A stretch of 64,000 nt of DNA from Desmodus rotundus (taxonomy: Eukaryota; Chordata; Mammalia; Chiroptera; Phyllostomidae), in assembly GCF_022682495.2 (NCBI RefSeq), contig NC_071392.1:131687318-131751317 (forward strand), written 5' to 3'. Made by a program: the position numbers and the translations under genes. The stretch's first letter is position 1. Each line of letters begins with the position of its first letter. Shown here piece after piece: positions 12,011-22,650 of this stretch. A model generated the notes under the pieces. That model saw nothing but the letters and a program-made list of their open reading frames with translations. It searched no databases and was not told where the DNA came from.

Positions 12011-12533
12011 AACTGTGAGCTATTTGTTTTCAAAGCTAACATGGTTCTGGGAAATGAAGGTGGGAACAGAGCAAGTTAAAATGCCACAAATCTTGATTCA
12101 GCCATTTCTTTCTTTTTTCTTTTTTCTTTTTGATATATTTATTGATTATGCTATTACAGTTGTCCCTTCTCTGCCCCTTCACTCAACTCCATCCTGCCCA
12201 CCCCCTCCCTCCCACATTCCCCCCCTATAGTTCATGTCCATGGGTCATACTTATAAGTTCTTTGGCTTCTACATTTCCTACACTATTCTTACCCCCCCCC
12301 CCCCCCCGCCTATTTTCCACCTATCATTTATGCTATTTATTCTCTGTACCTTTTCCCCCTCTCTCCCCCTCCCAATCCCCCATTGATAACCCTCCATGTG
12401 ATCTCCATTTCTGTGATTCTGTTTCTGTTCTAGTTGTTTGCTTAGTTTTCTTTTGTTTTGGTTTTAGCTGTGGTCGTTAATAACTGTGAGTTTGCTGTCA
12501 TTTTTACTGTTCATATTTTTTATCTTCTTTTTC

Positions 12534-13374
12534 TTAGATAAGTCCCTTTAACATTTCATATAATAATGGCTTGGTGATGATGAACTTCTTTAACTTGACC
12601 TTATCTGAGAAGCACTTTATCTTCCCTTCCATTCTAAATGATAGCTTTGCTGGATACAGTAATCTTGGATGTAGGCCCTTGCCTTTCATGACTTGGAATA
12701 CTTCTTGCCAGTCCCTTCTTGCCTGTAAGGTCTCTTTGGAGAAATCAGCTGACAGCCTTATGGGAACCCCTGTGTAGGTAACTGTGTTCTTTTCTCTTGC
12801 TGCTTCTAAGATACTCTCCTTCTCTTCAATATTGGGTAATGTAATTATGATGTGCCTTGATGTGTTCCTCCTTGGGTCCAGCTTCTTTGGGACTCTCTGA
12901 GCTTCCTGGACTTCCTGGAAGTCTATTTCCTTTGTCAGACTGGGGAAGTTCTCCTTCATTATTTGTTCAAATAAGTTTTCAATTTTTTGTTGTCCCTCTT
13001 CTCCTTCTGGCACCCCTATAATTCGGATGTTGGAACGTTTCAAGATGTCCTGGAGGTTCCTAAGCCTGTCCTCATTTTTCTGAATTCTTGTTGCTTCATT
13101 CTTTTCTGGTTGGATGTTTCTTTCTTCCTTCTGGTCCACACCATTGATCTGACTCCCAGTTTCCTTCACCTCACTATTGGTTCCCTGTACATTTTCCTTT
13201 GTTTCTCTTGGCATAGGCTTCATTTTTTTCATCTAGTTTTCGAACAAATTCAACCAATTCTGTGAGCATCTTAATAACCAGTGTTTTGAACTGTGCATCC
13301 GATAGGTTGGCTATCTCTTCCTCGCTTAGTTGCATTTTTTCTGGAGTTTTGAAGTGTTCTGTCATTTGGGCCAT
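12534..13374 (-). pseudogene. HAL1 ORF1, broken by one homopolymer slip (copy B)
   Basis: The ORF1 of HAL1 copy B lies in two overlapping open frames: an N-terminal part (13,374 to 13,174, starting MAQMTEHF) and the rest (13,232 to 12,534). Compared with the intact copy C, the frame changes at a run of T on the plus strand: seven here (13,223-13,229) against six there. That one-base slip appears to be the only interruption. The second part includes most of the coiled coil, the IRIIGVPEGEEG signature of the RRM region and the C-terminal domain (RLSADFSKETLQARR). This is the product's single-strand nucleic-acid-binding chaperone family (L1 ORF1p-like). Confidence 0.88.
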
Positions 13375-14001
13375 TTTTTTTTTTTTTTTGTCTTGGTGCG
13401 TCTGTTACTTTAAGAGGCGGAGCCTTAGGTGTTCCCAGGGGCGGGGTAACGCTCTTTGCTGTGCTGTGATGCTGTACGTGGGGGAGGGCCCGAGAGGGAG
13501 CAATGGCGCCCACTCCACTCTCCACCAGATTTCAGTCACTCCCTTTGCTACCCACAATCAAATTGGGCCCCTCTGGTGCTGGTTCCCCAGTGGGTGGACT
13601 TGTACTCTAGGCCCCTGTGGGTCTCTCCAATGACCTCTCCTGTGAGGCTGGGAGTCTCTCCTGCTGCTGCCCCAACACCCATGGGCTCTTTCAATCAGAG
13701 TTCTGAGGCTTTATTTCCCTGCGCTGGAGCCCTGGGTTACGCGGTCTGCTTCACTCCCCATCATTCGTCCTGGTTTACCTGTGCACGAGTGTGGGGCTGC
13801 AGGATCTGCTAGTGGCCAGACTGCCTGCCCTGTTCATCCCACACTCTGCTAGTCTTGGTCCTGCCAAGGCAATAGGAGTCCTCTCTGTCCCGGTGCCTGT
13901 CTCCACCCCTCCTACCGGTCTGGATGTGTATTTCGGACTTCCTTGCCGTTTGATTTTCTGTCAGTTCTGGTTGTGCGAGGAGGCGCAGTGTGTCTACCTA
14001 C

Positions 14002-14013
14002 GCCGCCATCTTG
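14002..14013 (-). promoter_or_regulatory. YY1-like site at the 5' end of HAL1 copy B
   Basis: The minus strand reads CAAGATGGCGGC here, a strong YY1-type motif, about 17-28 bases from the 5' end of the element as fixed by the target duplication. In L1 of other mammals a YY1 site near the 5' end helps place the transcription start; a similar role here is inference. Copy A has CCAAGATGGAGG in the same place, and copy C a decayed version. Confidence 0.6.
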
Positions 14014-14046
14014 GTTCTCTTCTGGATAGTCAGCCATTTCTTTCTT

Positions 14047-15540
14047 AAATAAATGTCCACTTCACTGCTGGAAGTCTTTGGTTAATTTTCAGAGTCTTGA
14101 AAAAGTTGATTTTTACCATTTCCCCCAATGTTCCATTATTATGCAAAAAGAGTTTTGAACATTCTTACTTTATCATGTTTTCTGCTCATGAAACTCTAAA
14201 GAGTCAGGGAAACATTGCCCATATGAGTGTTTGTAGAAGGATAAAACATCTTAGTAATCACCTCATGTGTGATACTTACTACAATGAGGAATTCACAAAG
14301 ATCAAAAGCCAAAGTCTTTATGCTTGTGTTCACTGTGGGAGGGGTTAGCAATTTGTCCTATCGGAAAGTTGAAATTCCCTGATAACTGTATATCACTATA
14401 AGTAATGATCTGATAGCTTGCATCTTAGAGAAAGTAAAGAGACTAAGGTTTTATAAATAAAAAATGAAGCACCTGGAGATTGTGATGTTCCCCTAATGCT
14501 GTATATCAGTGGAAAAGCCAAAATTGGCTCCTGGTTCATTTTAGACCTGGTTTTGACAGAATATTTACTCATTTTCATAGAACTAGAGATTATTGCCTAG
14601 GAAAGAATAAAAGTGATTTGTTGTGTGGGGCAAGGAGCTCTTCAGTGTCTTTGAGATTTTTCTTCAATACAAAGAGAGCATATTTTTAAGAAAACAAGAC
14701 AAAAACTATGACCTTTTGAAGTTGGTGGTCACAAATAACATAATACCCAATAGGCCTGACCAAAGATATCTTCATGAAAACTACTTCAAGGAAATAAAGA
14801 CAGAAATGGTGTCTATCAAAAAATTGCTAATACTAATAAAATATGGATGGCTTAAAAATAAAAAGATGCAATCAGTTTGATTGTAAATAACTACTTCATC
14901 TTGATTTAATATACTTTACTAACACTAAGTTTGGGATCTTATAGACAGTTATTTGATTTTATTCCAACCTGAACAGTACTCTTGTTCTTTTAAAAACACA
15001 ATTTTATGACTTATAGACCTTTAATTCTTGGCTGGTAGATTCATGTCTATGGAGAGGTTGTGAAATTTTATCTATGAGGTCTTAAAGTTGGATGCTGCAC
15101 TGATATAAGCAGTTCATAAACATACCAATATAGGATATAAATATAACCTATAAAAGGGCCTTTTTGTTTCCCTCTCCCTACCCCTCATTTTTTATTGCAC
15201 CTCTTCTCCCTCCTATAGTTCCTAGCCTACTTATACACACTTAAGGCTCCTCTAGTAGTCATTCAATGTTTTAGGGAAATGGCAAGTAACTGTTTTACAA
15301 AACAGTTAAATACCCCAGTAATCATTATTGTAGACAAGACCTACCAATGGATGCTAAAATTGTGTGGTGAAATTTTGTGGAGAAACAAGATTTGCTTAGT
15401 TTTAAAGTATCTTTCTAAAATATTAACTCCAAGTGCTCAAGGTTAACATCACCAATAATAAGACATATTTGTATCACAAACTTATTAATGTGATGCAATG
15501 AGGACTCAGCATCATTTCATTGTCAAAAAAATAACTTCTT
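14047..15540. other. Mostly single-copy, gene-free stretch
   Basis: About 14,047-14,160 may be the last part of the old antisense L1M (a 'gttgatttttaccatttccc' stretch). The rest is AT-rich with only short chance open frames. I see no recognisable gene or repeat. Confidence 0.4.
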
Positions 15541-15955
15541 GCAAATTATGAGAAAACACTAGGCAAACCTAAAAAGAGGAACATGATAAAAATAAATTGT
15601 TAGCACTTTTTAGAAGTGTCAAAATCATGAAAAATAAGTAAAGACTAAAGAAGTGTTATAGACTGGAGGAGATTAAGGAGTAATAATCACTGAACACAAT
15701 GTGGGATCCTGGTTAGTAGACCAGAACAGAATAAGGACCTTAGAAGAAAAAGTGGTAAAATTTAAATAAAGTCTGTAGTTTAGTTAGTAATATATCTGTG
15801 TTAATTTCACCGATTTGATAACTGTGTAATAAATATTAAAAGTGATAACATTATGGGGAGTTTACAAGGGGTTAATAAGAACTCTTTATGTTATTTTTGC
15901 AACTTTCTGTAAGTTTAAAATTATTTCAAAATAAAGTTTAAAAAAGTTATTGCAC
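15540..15955 (+). mobile_element. L1M 3' UTR and tail, sense
   Basis: Resembles the 3' UTR of an old L1: 'tgtgggatcctggttagtag' near 15,700, 'ttacaaggggttaataagaactctttatg' near 15,862-15,890, then 'attatttcaaaataaagttt' near 15,920 as the terminal part with the polyadenylation signal. Only the 3' end is present. Confidence 0.7.
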
Positions 15956-16193
15956 TCAATTTTTAACATTTCAAACAACTATTTTTATCCCTTTAATAAT
16001 TTTTGCCATCTATTCAAAAACTTGCTATTTTTGGAAGAATTTTCTAATGAGACTATGAATAATGCAAACTAGAGGTGGAAATACTTTGAAAGAAAATAAA
16101 AAGTATTATACCAAGGAAGGGTTGTATTCTCAAATTCTCATATTGCTGTTTCAAAGTTTACTTTATACCCATTTTGTGTTTAAAATGTATTAA

Positions 16194-16214
16194 ATGGTGG
16201 TGGTGGTGGTGGTG
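16194..16214 (+). repeat. (TGG)n microsatellite
   Basis: About seven uninterrupted TGG units. Single-copy sequence lies on both sides. Confidence 0.9.
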
Positions 16215-16574
16215 AAATAGCAGAGTTAATAATAGGCATGGGATTTAACTTAGAAATTCTTCTTTTGCATATTGTCTGGAATGCAGGGACTTGCTATTCG
16301 CAGCTAAGTGTTTAATTGTATAGCTGAAATCTTATTCCTTGGGGACTTCAGAGTCTATTGCTTATAGATTACTTTAAAATGCTTAAACATTGGGATATTG
16401 GTTTTGTTGGATATTCAATATTTAAGGTGTTTAAAAGCAAATGAGACATGGAAAGTTCTTTTTTAAGTGGTACATGGAATCTTGAGGGTCATAATTTGTA
16501 GGTGGCCATGAATATGGGTAATTTTGAAGAAGATTTAGTCATCTCATCTAAGAGGAAGTACCAACCAAATCCAT

Positions 16575-16740
16575 GCTTCTCAGCTTTCAATGTGCACTGG
16601 AATCATCTGTGGATTTTGTTAAAATACAGATTCTGAGTCAGCAGGTATGCTCTATGCCTGAGATTTTTACATGTCTAAGCAGCTCCCAGGGGATGCCACG
16701 CTCTGGCCCATTTTTAGTAACAAGGACTTAAATGACTACA
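16575..16740. mobile_element. MER5A-like non-autonomous hAT fossil
   Basis: Shows the layout of the ancient MER5A family: 'gcactggaatcatctgtgga' near 16,593, 'aatacagattctgagtcagc' near 16,624, then 'gcagctcccaggggatgcca' near 16,679. It is heavily diverged. Confidence 0.65.
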
Positions 16741-16947
16741 TAAGAAATGCTATGAATGAGTCCTGTCTACCACAGGTGTCAATTTTGAGCGAAAGGGATT
16801 TAATTGTAAATAAGTGAAATATTTAAGTACCTTAAGACAGTATGGCTAATAACAAAAATTTGAGGAAATCTCTCCAGTGAAACAAACACTTGGAGGCAGG
16901 GAGTGAGGTGTGTGATGCACCAGTCATTTCAATGTCAGACTTTGTTA

Positions 16948-17705
16948 AGTGTCAACTGATGGTCACTGGTACCAATTCAACACCAACAGGAATCCCGAGT
17001 TTGGGGTGTGGTGAGGAAGGAAACTTTATTAAGTGCAAACAGCTCAACTGTGATACATCACAGCTATGAGAATAGCTCTGGGGTGGAGCAGCTCAGTATT
17101 GTTACAGTTCAATTATGAAGCAGCATGTCTGTGGTTCAGCACTGCTGTGAGGTGGCTCTGGGGCCAGGCCTCTCTCTGGCTAGGCAGCTTTGCTCTGCTC
17201 TGGGCTGGCCTGCACTGCTTTGCTTTGTGCTGGTCCACTATGCTTCTGTAAGGCATCTTCCGTGTGTTTCAGATCCACTTGGGGAAATGCAATCTTCAGT
17301 CTTCAATAGAAAGGGAAAGGGTGCTCCCAGAACCAGTGGGTAGCTGATTTTATTATAATTATATAGATAGAAGTTCCCACCACTGGTCCCAGATTGATCC
17401 ATCTTTATTCAAATGAGGACTTCAATTCCTAGCAGTTTGATTAGTCTTAAGAGAACTTTCCTCCTGATTGATCAGAACAGAACCTCTCTGATTGGTTGGT
17501 GAAGACATTGATGGGCTATAGCTGCACAGCTCTGACTGGATGGGGAAAGCCTTAGTCTTATTGGCTGAAGTAAGATACCATGTACTTTATAGGGGTTGGT
17601 TCAGCGAGCAGGAATACAGTGCAGGCAGGCAGTTCAGTCAGGAGGCAGGCAGCTTAGTGCAGGCTTCTCCCTGAAGTGAAGTTTCTGTGAGAGGACCCTG
17701 TGTAG
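16948..17705 (-). mobile_element. Probable solo LTR of an endogenous retrovirus, antisense
   Basis: On the minus strand this stretch has a promoter-like order of motifs: CCAAT boxes (ATTGG on the plus strand at 17,560-17,564 and 17,491-17,495), a TATA-like TATATAAT (17,358-17,365) and an AATAAA signal (TTTATT at 17,025-17,030). No retroviral gene lies beside it, so it would be a solo LTR. The ends are uncertain; I could not fix a target duplication. The CpG-poor, CT/GGC-rich middle is typical of retroviral U3/R. It could instead be an unrelated medium-reiteration repeat. Confidence 0.5.
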
Positions 17706-17927
17706 ACATGGTTGCAAGGCTCTGTTTTTAAAAATTTGAGACCAGTTAGCCACCAGGAACACTTCTTAGTAGGTACCTTATTTCTCAGGTCCACAGCAGA
17801 AATGTAGAAAAGAAAAAAGACTGAGGATTCAGTCTGAAATTAGGCTGAATCAGTCACCAATCATGGGCAGGTAGGGTGGAAGGAACACTTCTAGTCAACA
17901 GAAATCCCCTAGGAGGGTGTCTACCAC

Positions 17928-17943
17928 TGCCACCAGGGGGTGC
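17928..17943 (+). promoter_or_regulatory. CTCF-like site
   Basis: TGCCACCAGGGGGTGC matches the core of the CTCF consensus very closely (CCACCAGGGGG core). It lies about 6.7 kb upstream of the first coding exon, next to the probable LTR. Binding is inference. Confidence 0.5.
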
Positions 17944-18354
17944 ACCACCCCAGCTTTTCAAGGTTGGCAGGTGGATTGTCAATTTTCTCTTTGGGGCACT
18001 GGTAAACAGGAGGGTATAACAATGTGGGGCCATCCCACACAACTTTCATCCCACTACTGTTTCACAATAGAACATGACCTGGACTCTGGTGACTGGGACT
18101 TGGTGATGGGTCATTTGTTTACAACTCTTAGAAAGTTACACTTGGCAGCTGAGCTGGGCTTCAGTTGAGAAGGATTCTAATCACCATTTAGATTCCAGGT
18201 GTCTGGGGAGAGGAGTTTCCTGTAGTTATCCTCATAAAGATAAAATGGTGTTGTTAAAGTGTGAAAAGTGACTGGCTTTGGCATCTCTTTCTTTTGAATG
18301 TTTGGTATTTTTAAAATGTTTCATTGCTGCAGAAATCCTTCTGAGGAAATGTTC

Positions 18355-18430
18355 TTGCCATCTTTCTAGTTAACAATAAGGAAACTGAGGCACAAGGAAG
18401 AAATGACCTACACCATAGATCTGTGGGTAG
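18355..18430 (+). mobile_element. MIR fragment
   Basis: Contains the conserved MIR core 'aggaaactgaggcacaagga' and the following variant of 'aaatgacctacaccat'. Confidence 0.6.
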
Positions 18431-18867
18431 ATTAGAATCGTAAGTCCAGCTTCCTGCGCTAGCCAGTAAAGGTGACCTCCTGGGTGACCTGCCCCTCTAC
18501 TGCAATCTCGCTGCAGCTGCTCAGAAACAAGCCTCACAGCACAGGGCAGCCAGCAGCAAAATCCTGGGCAAAATGGCTCCCAGAGGAAGGCAGTCCTGGA
18601 GCCTGGACTGAGCCTTTTGTTCATCCTGCCAAAATTAACCATGTCAATTCCTTTAATTCAAGTCAACTTGTCTTAACTGCTTACACATGGACAGATTCTT
18701 TTAATTTTTCCTAATTTTTAAAATTAAAATAATAGGACATGCTGGTGTCAGCAAAACAACTCTAAAAATATGAGTATAAAAGAAAAATTGAAAGCCACTC
18801 TTCATTCACTGATCCCCACTCCAAATCCTGTAATCCCACCTCCAGAAGTAACTACTGCTAACCATCA

Positions 18868-18960
18868 TATACATATATACATATATGTATATATACACAG
18901 ATATATGTATACAAATGTAATTTATATATGAGTATGTATATATAAACACACACATGATTT
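18868..18960. repeat. (TA/CATA)n low-complexity tract
   Basis: Alternating purine-pyrimidine repeat with mixed TA, CATA and TGTA units. The 18,430-18,867 and 18,960-19,390 flanks show no gene. Confidence 0.8.
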
Positions 18961-19392
18961 TGTTTAATGTGACAAAAATGACATTAAACTATTTATAGTG
19001 CAGCTGGCTTTTGCCACTTCAGGTGTATACCATAGTCTATCAGGCTGAGGTTTTGAAATTCAAAATGATAAAACATTTACAGATCTATTTTCTTGATTAA
19101 AAATGTGGGCTTTCCAAGCCTAACATTTATACATTAACATAAATAAGCCTCCAGGGCCCTCCTTGGGTTTCCCTACCACACTCAGCACACTGTCTGCCAA
19201 AGTTCACATCCACAAAATAAAATTAGTGGGGTTTATGTGTTTTCTTTCTGAATGATTCTGATAGAATAAATAAAATTGCTTAAGTTGTGAATATTAATTT
19301 TTGTCCTCTGAGGATTTGAAATTTTAATCTATTGATTATTTCCACACTCTGGATTACTTTTATATGAGTTTTTTTTTTTTTTTTAAATAGGA

Positions 19393-19592
19393 CTTCCCCT
19401 GACTGGGTGGCTGGGTTGGTTACAGTTAAGTCCCATACATCAAAAGGTTGTGGGTTTGATATCCAGTCAGGGCACATACCTAGGTTGTGTGTTTGATCCT
19501 TAGTTGGGGTGCATATGGAAAGCAACCAATAGATGTTTCTTCCCTTTCTCATCAATAAACATATACTTGGGTGAGAATTTTTTCTTAATTAA
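19393..19592 (+). mobile_element. Older Ves-like SINE
   Basis: A diverged tRNA-derived SINE: 'cccatacatcaaaaggttgtggg' region (19,432-19,454), a B-box-like 'gggtttgatatcc' and 'gcaaccaatagatgtttctt' near 19,523, with 'atatacttgggtgag' at the end. It is an older subfamily than those at 4,709 and 52,944. A poly-T tract lies just upstream. Confidence 0.75.
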
Positions 19593-19779
19593 AAAAATAG
19601 AACTCATGTAAAACAGGAGTCAGATACAGTCACAGGTGTGAGGGTGTTTGCACAATGTCTTTATTTCTTCCAAACACCCCAAAAAGTCAGTTACAAATAT
19701 TGACACAAAAGGGCTAGATAATATATTCTTCCTTTTTAGACTTTCCCTTCAGGATCCACCAGAAACACATGCCAAGCTG

Positions 19780-19915
19780 TCTCTTTTTCTAGAACAGCAA
19801 GCCTCAATCCTTAACACAGAAAAATCCCTGGGAGTTTGTGAAGAATGCAGACTTCTAGGCCTCCTGAATCCTGTTTTCACAGGATGGGCTAGGTAATGGA
19901 CATTCTTAACAAGCT
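19780..19915. mobile_element. Possible MER5-like fragment
   Basis: 'tccctgggagtttgtgaagaatgcagacttc' (19,826-19,856) and 'ttcttaacaagctccctt' near 19,904 resemble the two halves of an old MER5-type hAT fossil. This is a weak match. Confidence 0.4.
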
Positions 19916-21257
19916 CCCTTGTACTTTTTATATCTACCCACGTTTCACTGAAAAGATGCTCCATGGCTCCATGGCTCTGCTTGTGGGAATCTTTCCTGAT
20001 TCTCTTTCTTCTCATTTAGAAGAAAAAGGGGATGGAAATAATGCACAGGAAATGGGATGTGCTGACTTTTTTCTTTAAAAGCTGCCTCCAAATTGTATGC
20101 ACATCTTAGGAATTCTTCTATGCTTGTCTTTAAAAACTTGACCCCCTAATTCTCCCAGTTGACCTCTTATCCTGCAGTTACCCTTGAACCCCTCCTTTCA
20201 CAGTGTACCCAGTTTGAGAAGCAGCCCATGGCTGTTTCAATTTCAGCTGAAGTTCCTTATAAAACCAGTTAATCTGGAAAGTCATTTGTATCTGATCCAG
20301 AGGGAGTGGTTTGGTTATTCTTGGCTTACACTGACCTTGGAAGGGAACTGAAGCATCAGGTAAAACAAAAAACATGCACAAAAAGAAAAACTACATTTAG
20401 CATCATGAAAAAGAACAAGCCCCAGTTCTACATACTATTGTGGACAGATACCACAGAAGTAAGGCTGACCAGAAGCAGCCTCCATTTACCTGAAGTTCGA
20501 GGACAGGCAACAATGACCTATAGTGGAAGAGATGGGAAGAGGGGCTATCTTCAGAGAATTACTGCGTGGTGGGTGGTTGGCACATAATGTTCTAACTCAT
20601 GATCTGGATCTCATGTAGGATGTATACAAATAAATAAAGCCATTGAACTAAATGTTTAAGCTGTATGTATGTTCCTGCATTTATATTATATTTAATAAAT
20701 TAAAAGCAAGATAATGGGCAGTTGTGAATATGACAATGATTCACTAGAAAAAAGAAATCTATAGTCATATCCATGTAGTGAGTTAAAATCACCAAACAAA
20801 TGCGGATAGTTGGGCAAAAAGAAAATAAAAAATTGTAAACTACTATAAAGTAAGTAGTTTAATTCCAGTTGTAAACCAAACACTTAAACTAATACAAGCC
20901 CCACGTTGCCAACACAGTGCTCTCAAATGCCTTATGATGTGGAGTGTGGGATCAACACACTCATAGGACCAATTCTTTTGTGTTTTTTGAAATACCAAGA
21001 GCTCAGGAAGAGGCTAAAGGTGCAGTTTTACTGGCTTTTTGATAAAGGCAATGAACAAGAATGGGGAGGGGAATAAGTTGTTAGGCCTTCCTGAGTGAAT
21101 CTGGGGTCTTGTCTAGATCTGGGTGACTGTGCATAGGGTGACACATCTGGGGGTGAAGAGCCGCTGGTGAATTTGTTTCTGAGGCTAGGCAGTGACCAGT
21201 GAGGTGAGCCCTGAATGCTGAAGTCTTCAAGCATGCCCAAAAAGGGTGCTTACATTG

Positions 21258-21280
21258 TGGACTGTTCCAGGAACAGTCCA
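21258..21280. promoter_or_regulatory. Perfect 23-bp palindrome with STAT-type GAS core
   Basis: Two 11-bp arms, TGGACTGTTCC and GGAACAGTCCA, meet at a single central A (21,269). The centre is TTCCAGGAA (21,265-21,273), which fits the STAT-family TTCnnnGAA consensus. It lies 3.3 kb upstream of the coding exon. Function is inference. Confidence 0.4.
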
Positions 21281-22557
21281 GGAAGAGTTCTTCCCTTTTA
21301 TTCCCCCATCCACCAACAGTTGGCCTTACTGTATTTAAAGGTTCTTTGTGAATACCTAGTGATCTTTTCTCTCTTTGGTTGGACTATGTTTCCCTATGTT
21401 ATGGAACAGCCATGGCCAGGAGTTTGACTTGGCACCTCACTAAGAAAGTGGCTTCTCTGATTTTTCCTCTTTCCTCCCTTCCTTTCTCAACCGGTGGTTT
21501 ATTTGACACAATTGATATTGTTTGGTGTTATGGAGGCACAACCTGGATTTGCTGTGGAAACCACTATGTCAGGTCTGGACACTGTGGGTGAGAGGAGGCA
21601 GGAGACCTGGAAATTATGCAGGAGGGCCCAGAAGATGCTGCTTGTCCAGGCACAGATAAAGCCCCACTCACAGCTAGTTAAGAGCTGGCTTGAGCTGAGT
21701 GTCATTGACTGTGGTCATGGAAGGTTTATTATTTTTTGTTATAAAGGCAGAGCTATGAGAAAGATGAACCACTTCTATGACTGCATGTCAGGCCCAAAGT
21801 CTTTGCATGGAACTGAAACTGGAATGTTTATGGGAGGTAAAAACAGGGGGCATGAGTGGTGACACTCAGCACTCAGCCCAGGGTGAGGAGGTACTATGTA
21901 AACATGGCTGTCTTACTTCTGGAAGGGTGAAGGCCTGAGCACATCTTGGGATGGTATCTCTCTTTCTAAGCAAGTTAGTTCTCAGATTAATGTATTAGGG
22001 TCTGGAATTTTCTCCCTAACTCCCTGCACAGAATGTGAGATCAAACAGATAAAAAAGTAAAAAGCAAAAGCTATCTTAGTGTTGATGAGGATCCTAATGG
22101 TGGAAGATAAATAGCACATTAGTTATTGTAGGTCCTGTTTCTAATACAAGTTTTCTGGGAGAGCTTCCTGGGAGAGTTAAGACACCAATAAGTGTTTTCC
22201 TTGGAAAAGGAGCCCACTGGGGTCTGTCTCCCTTGCCCAGTGCTAACAGAGGACTTGAGAGCCTGCTTCCTACCAAGCGTACCTGTTGGAAGGAGGGAAG
22301 AAGAGGAATTTTGGGGCAGAGAAGGCCCTTCCCTGAACCACTAGCCCCCAGAGGAGCCATCGCAGTATGGGCTCAGGACCCCACCAGGCCATGCTTCTGT
22401 CAGGCTGTGGACCAGAAGTCCCCAGTTTTCTTCCTTGGGTAGTGGTTGGCTCCTCTAGAGTCTTTGTCTATGTTATACTTCAACATACTCCATCACTTTG
22501 AAATCTGTCAAAATGAATATTAACTAAAAATATGCGCCATGTGCCAAGGAGCAACTT

Positions 22558-22650
22558 CTCTCTTCCCCTCTCTCTCTCTCCCTCTCTCTCTCCCCTTCTC
22601 TCCCCTTCTCCTCTTCCTTCCCTCCCCTCTTGCTCTTTTTCTTTTCTTTC
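22558..22650 (+). repeat. Pyrimidine (CT/CTCC)n tract
   Basis: About 90 bases of nearly pure C and T on the plus strand. Confidence 0.85.

Larger units (their letters stand above)
12115..14029 (-). mobile_element. HAL1 copy B, antisense, full length
   Basis: A full-length half-L1 on the minus strand with a perfect 17-bp target duplication, tcagccatttctttctt, at 12,098-12,114 and 14,030-14,046. In its own orientation it has a 5' UTR (14,029 to about 13,375), one ORF1 (13,374 to 12,534) and a short 3' UTR with an A-rich tail next to 12,115. No reverse transcriptase or endonuclease is encoded. Its sequence is close to copy C at 55,277-57,259 over the whole length. A run of C at about 12,293-12,307 (G in the element's sense) lies in the 3' UTR. 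Confidence 0.93.

Noticed and set aside
18868..18960. Replication origin or cruciform in the TA-rich tract
   Set aside because: It is an ordinary microsatellite with no supporting context.
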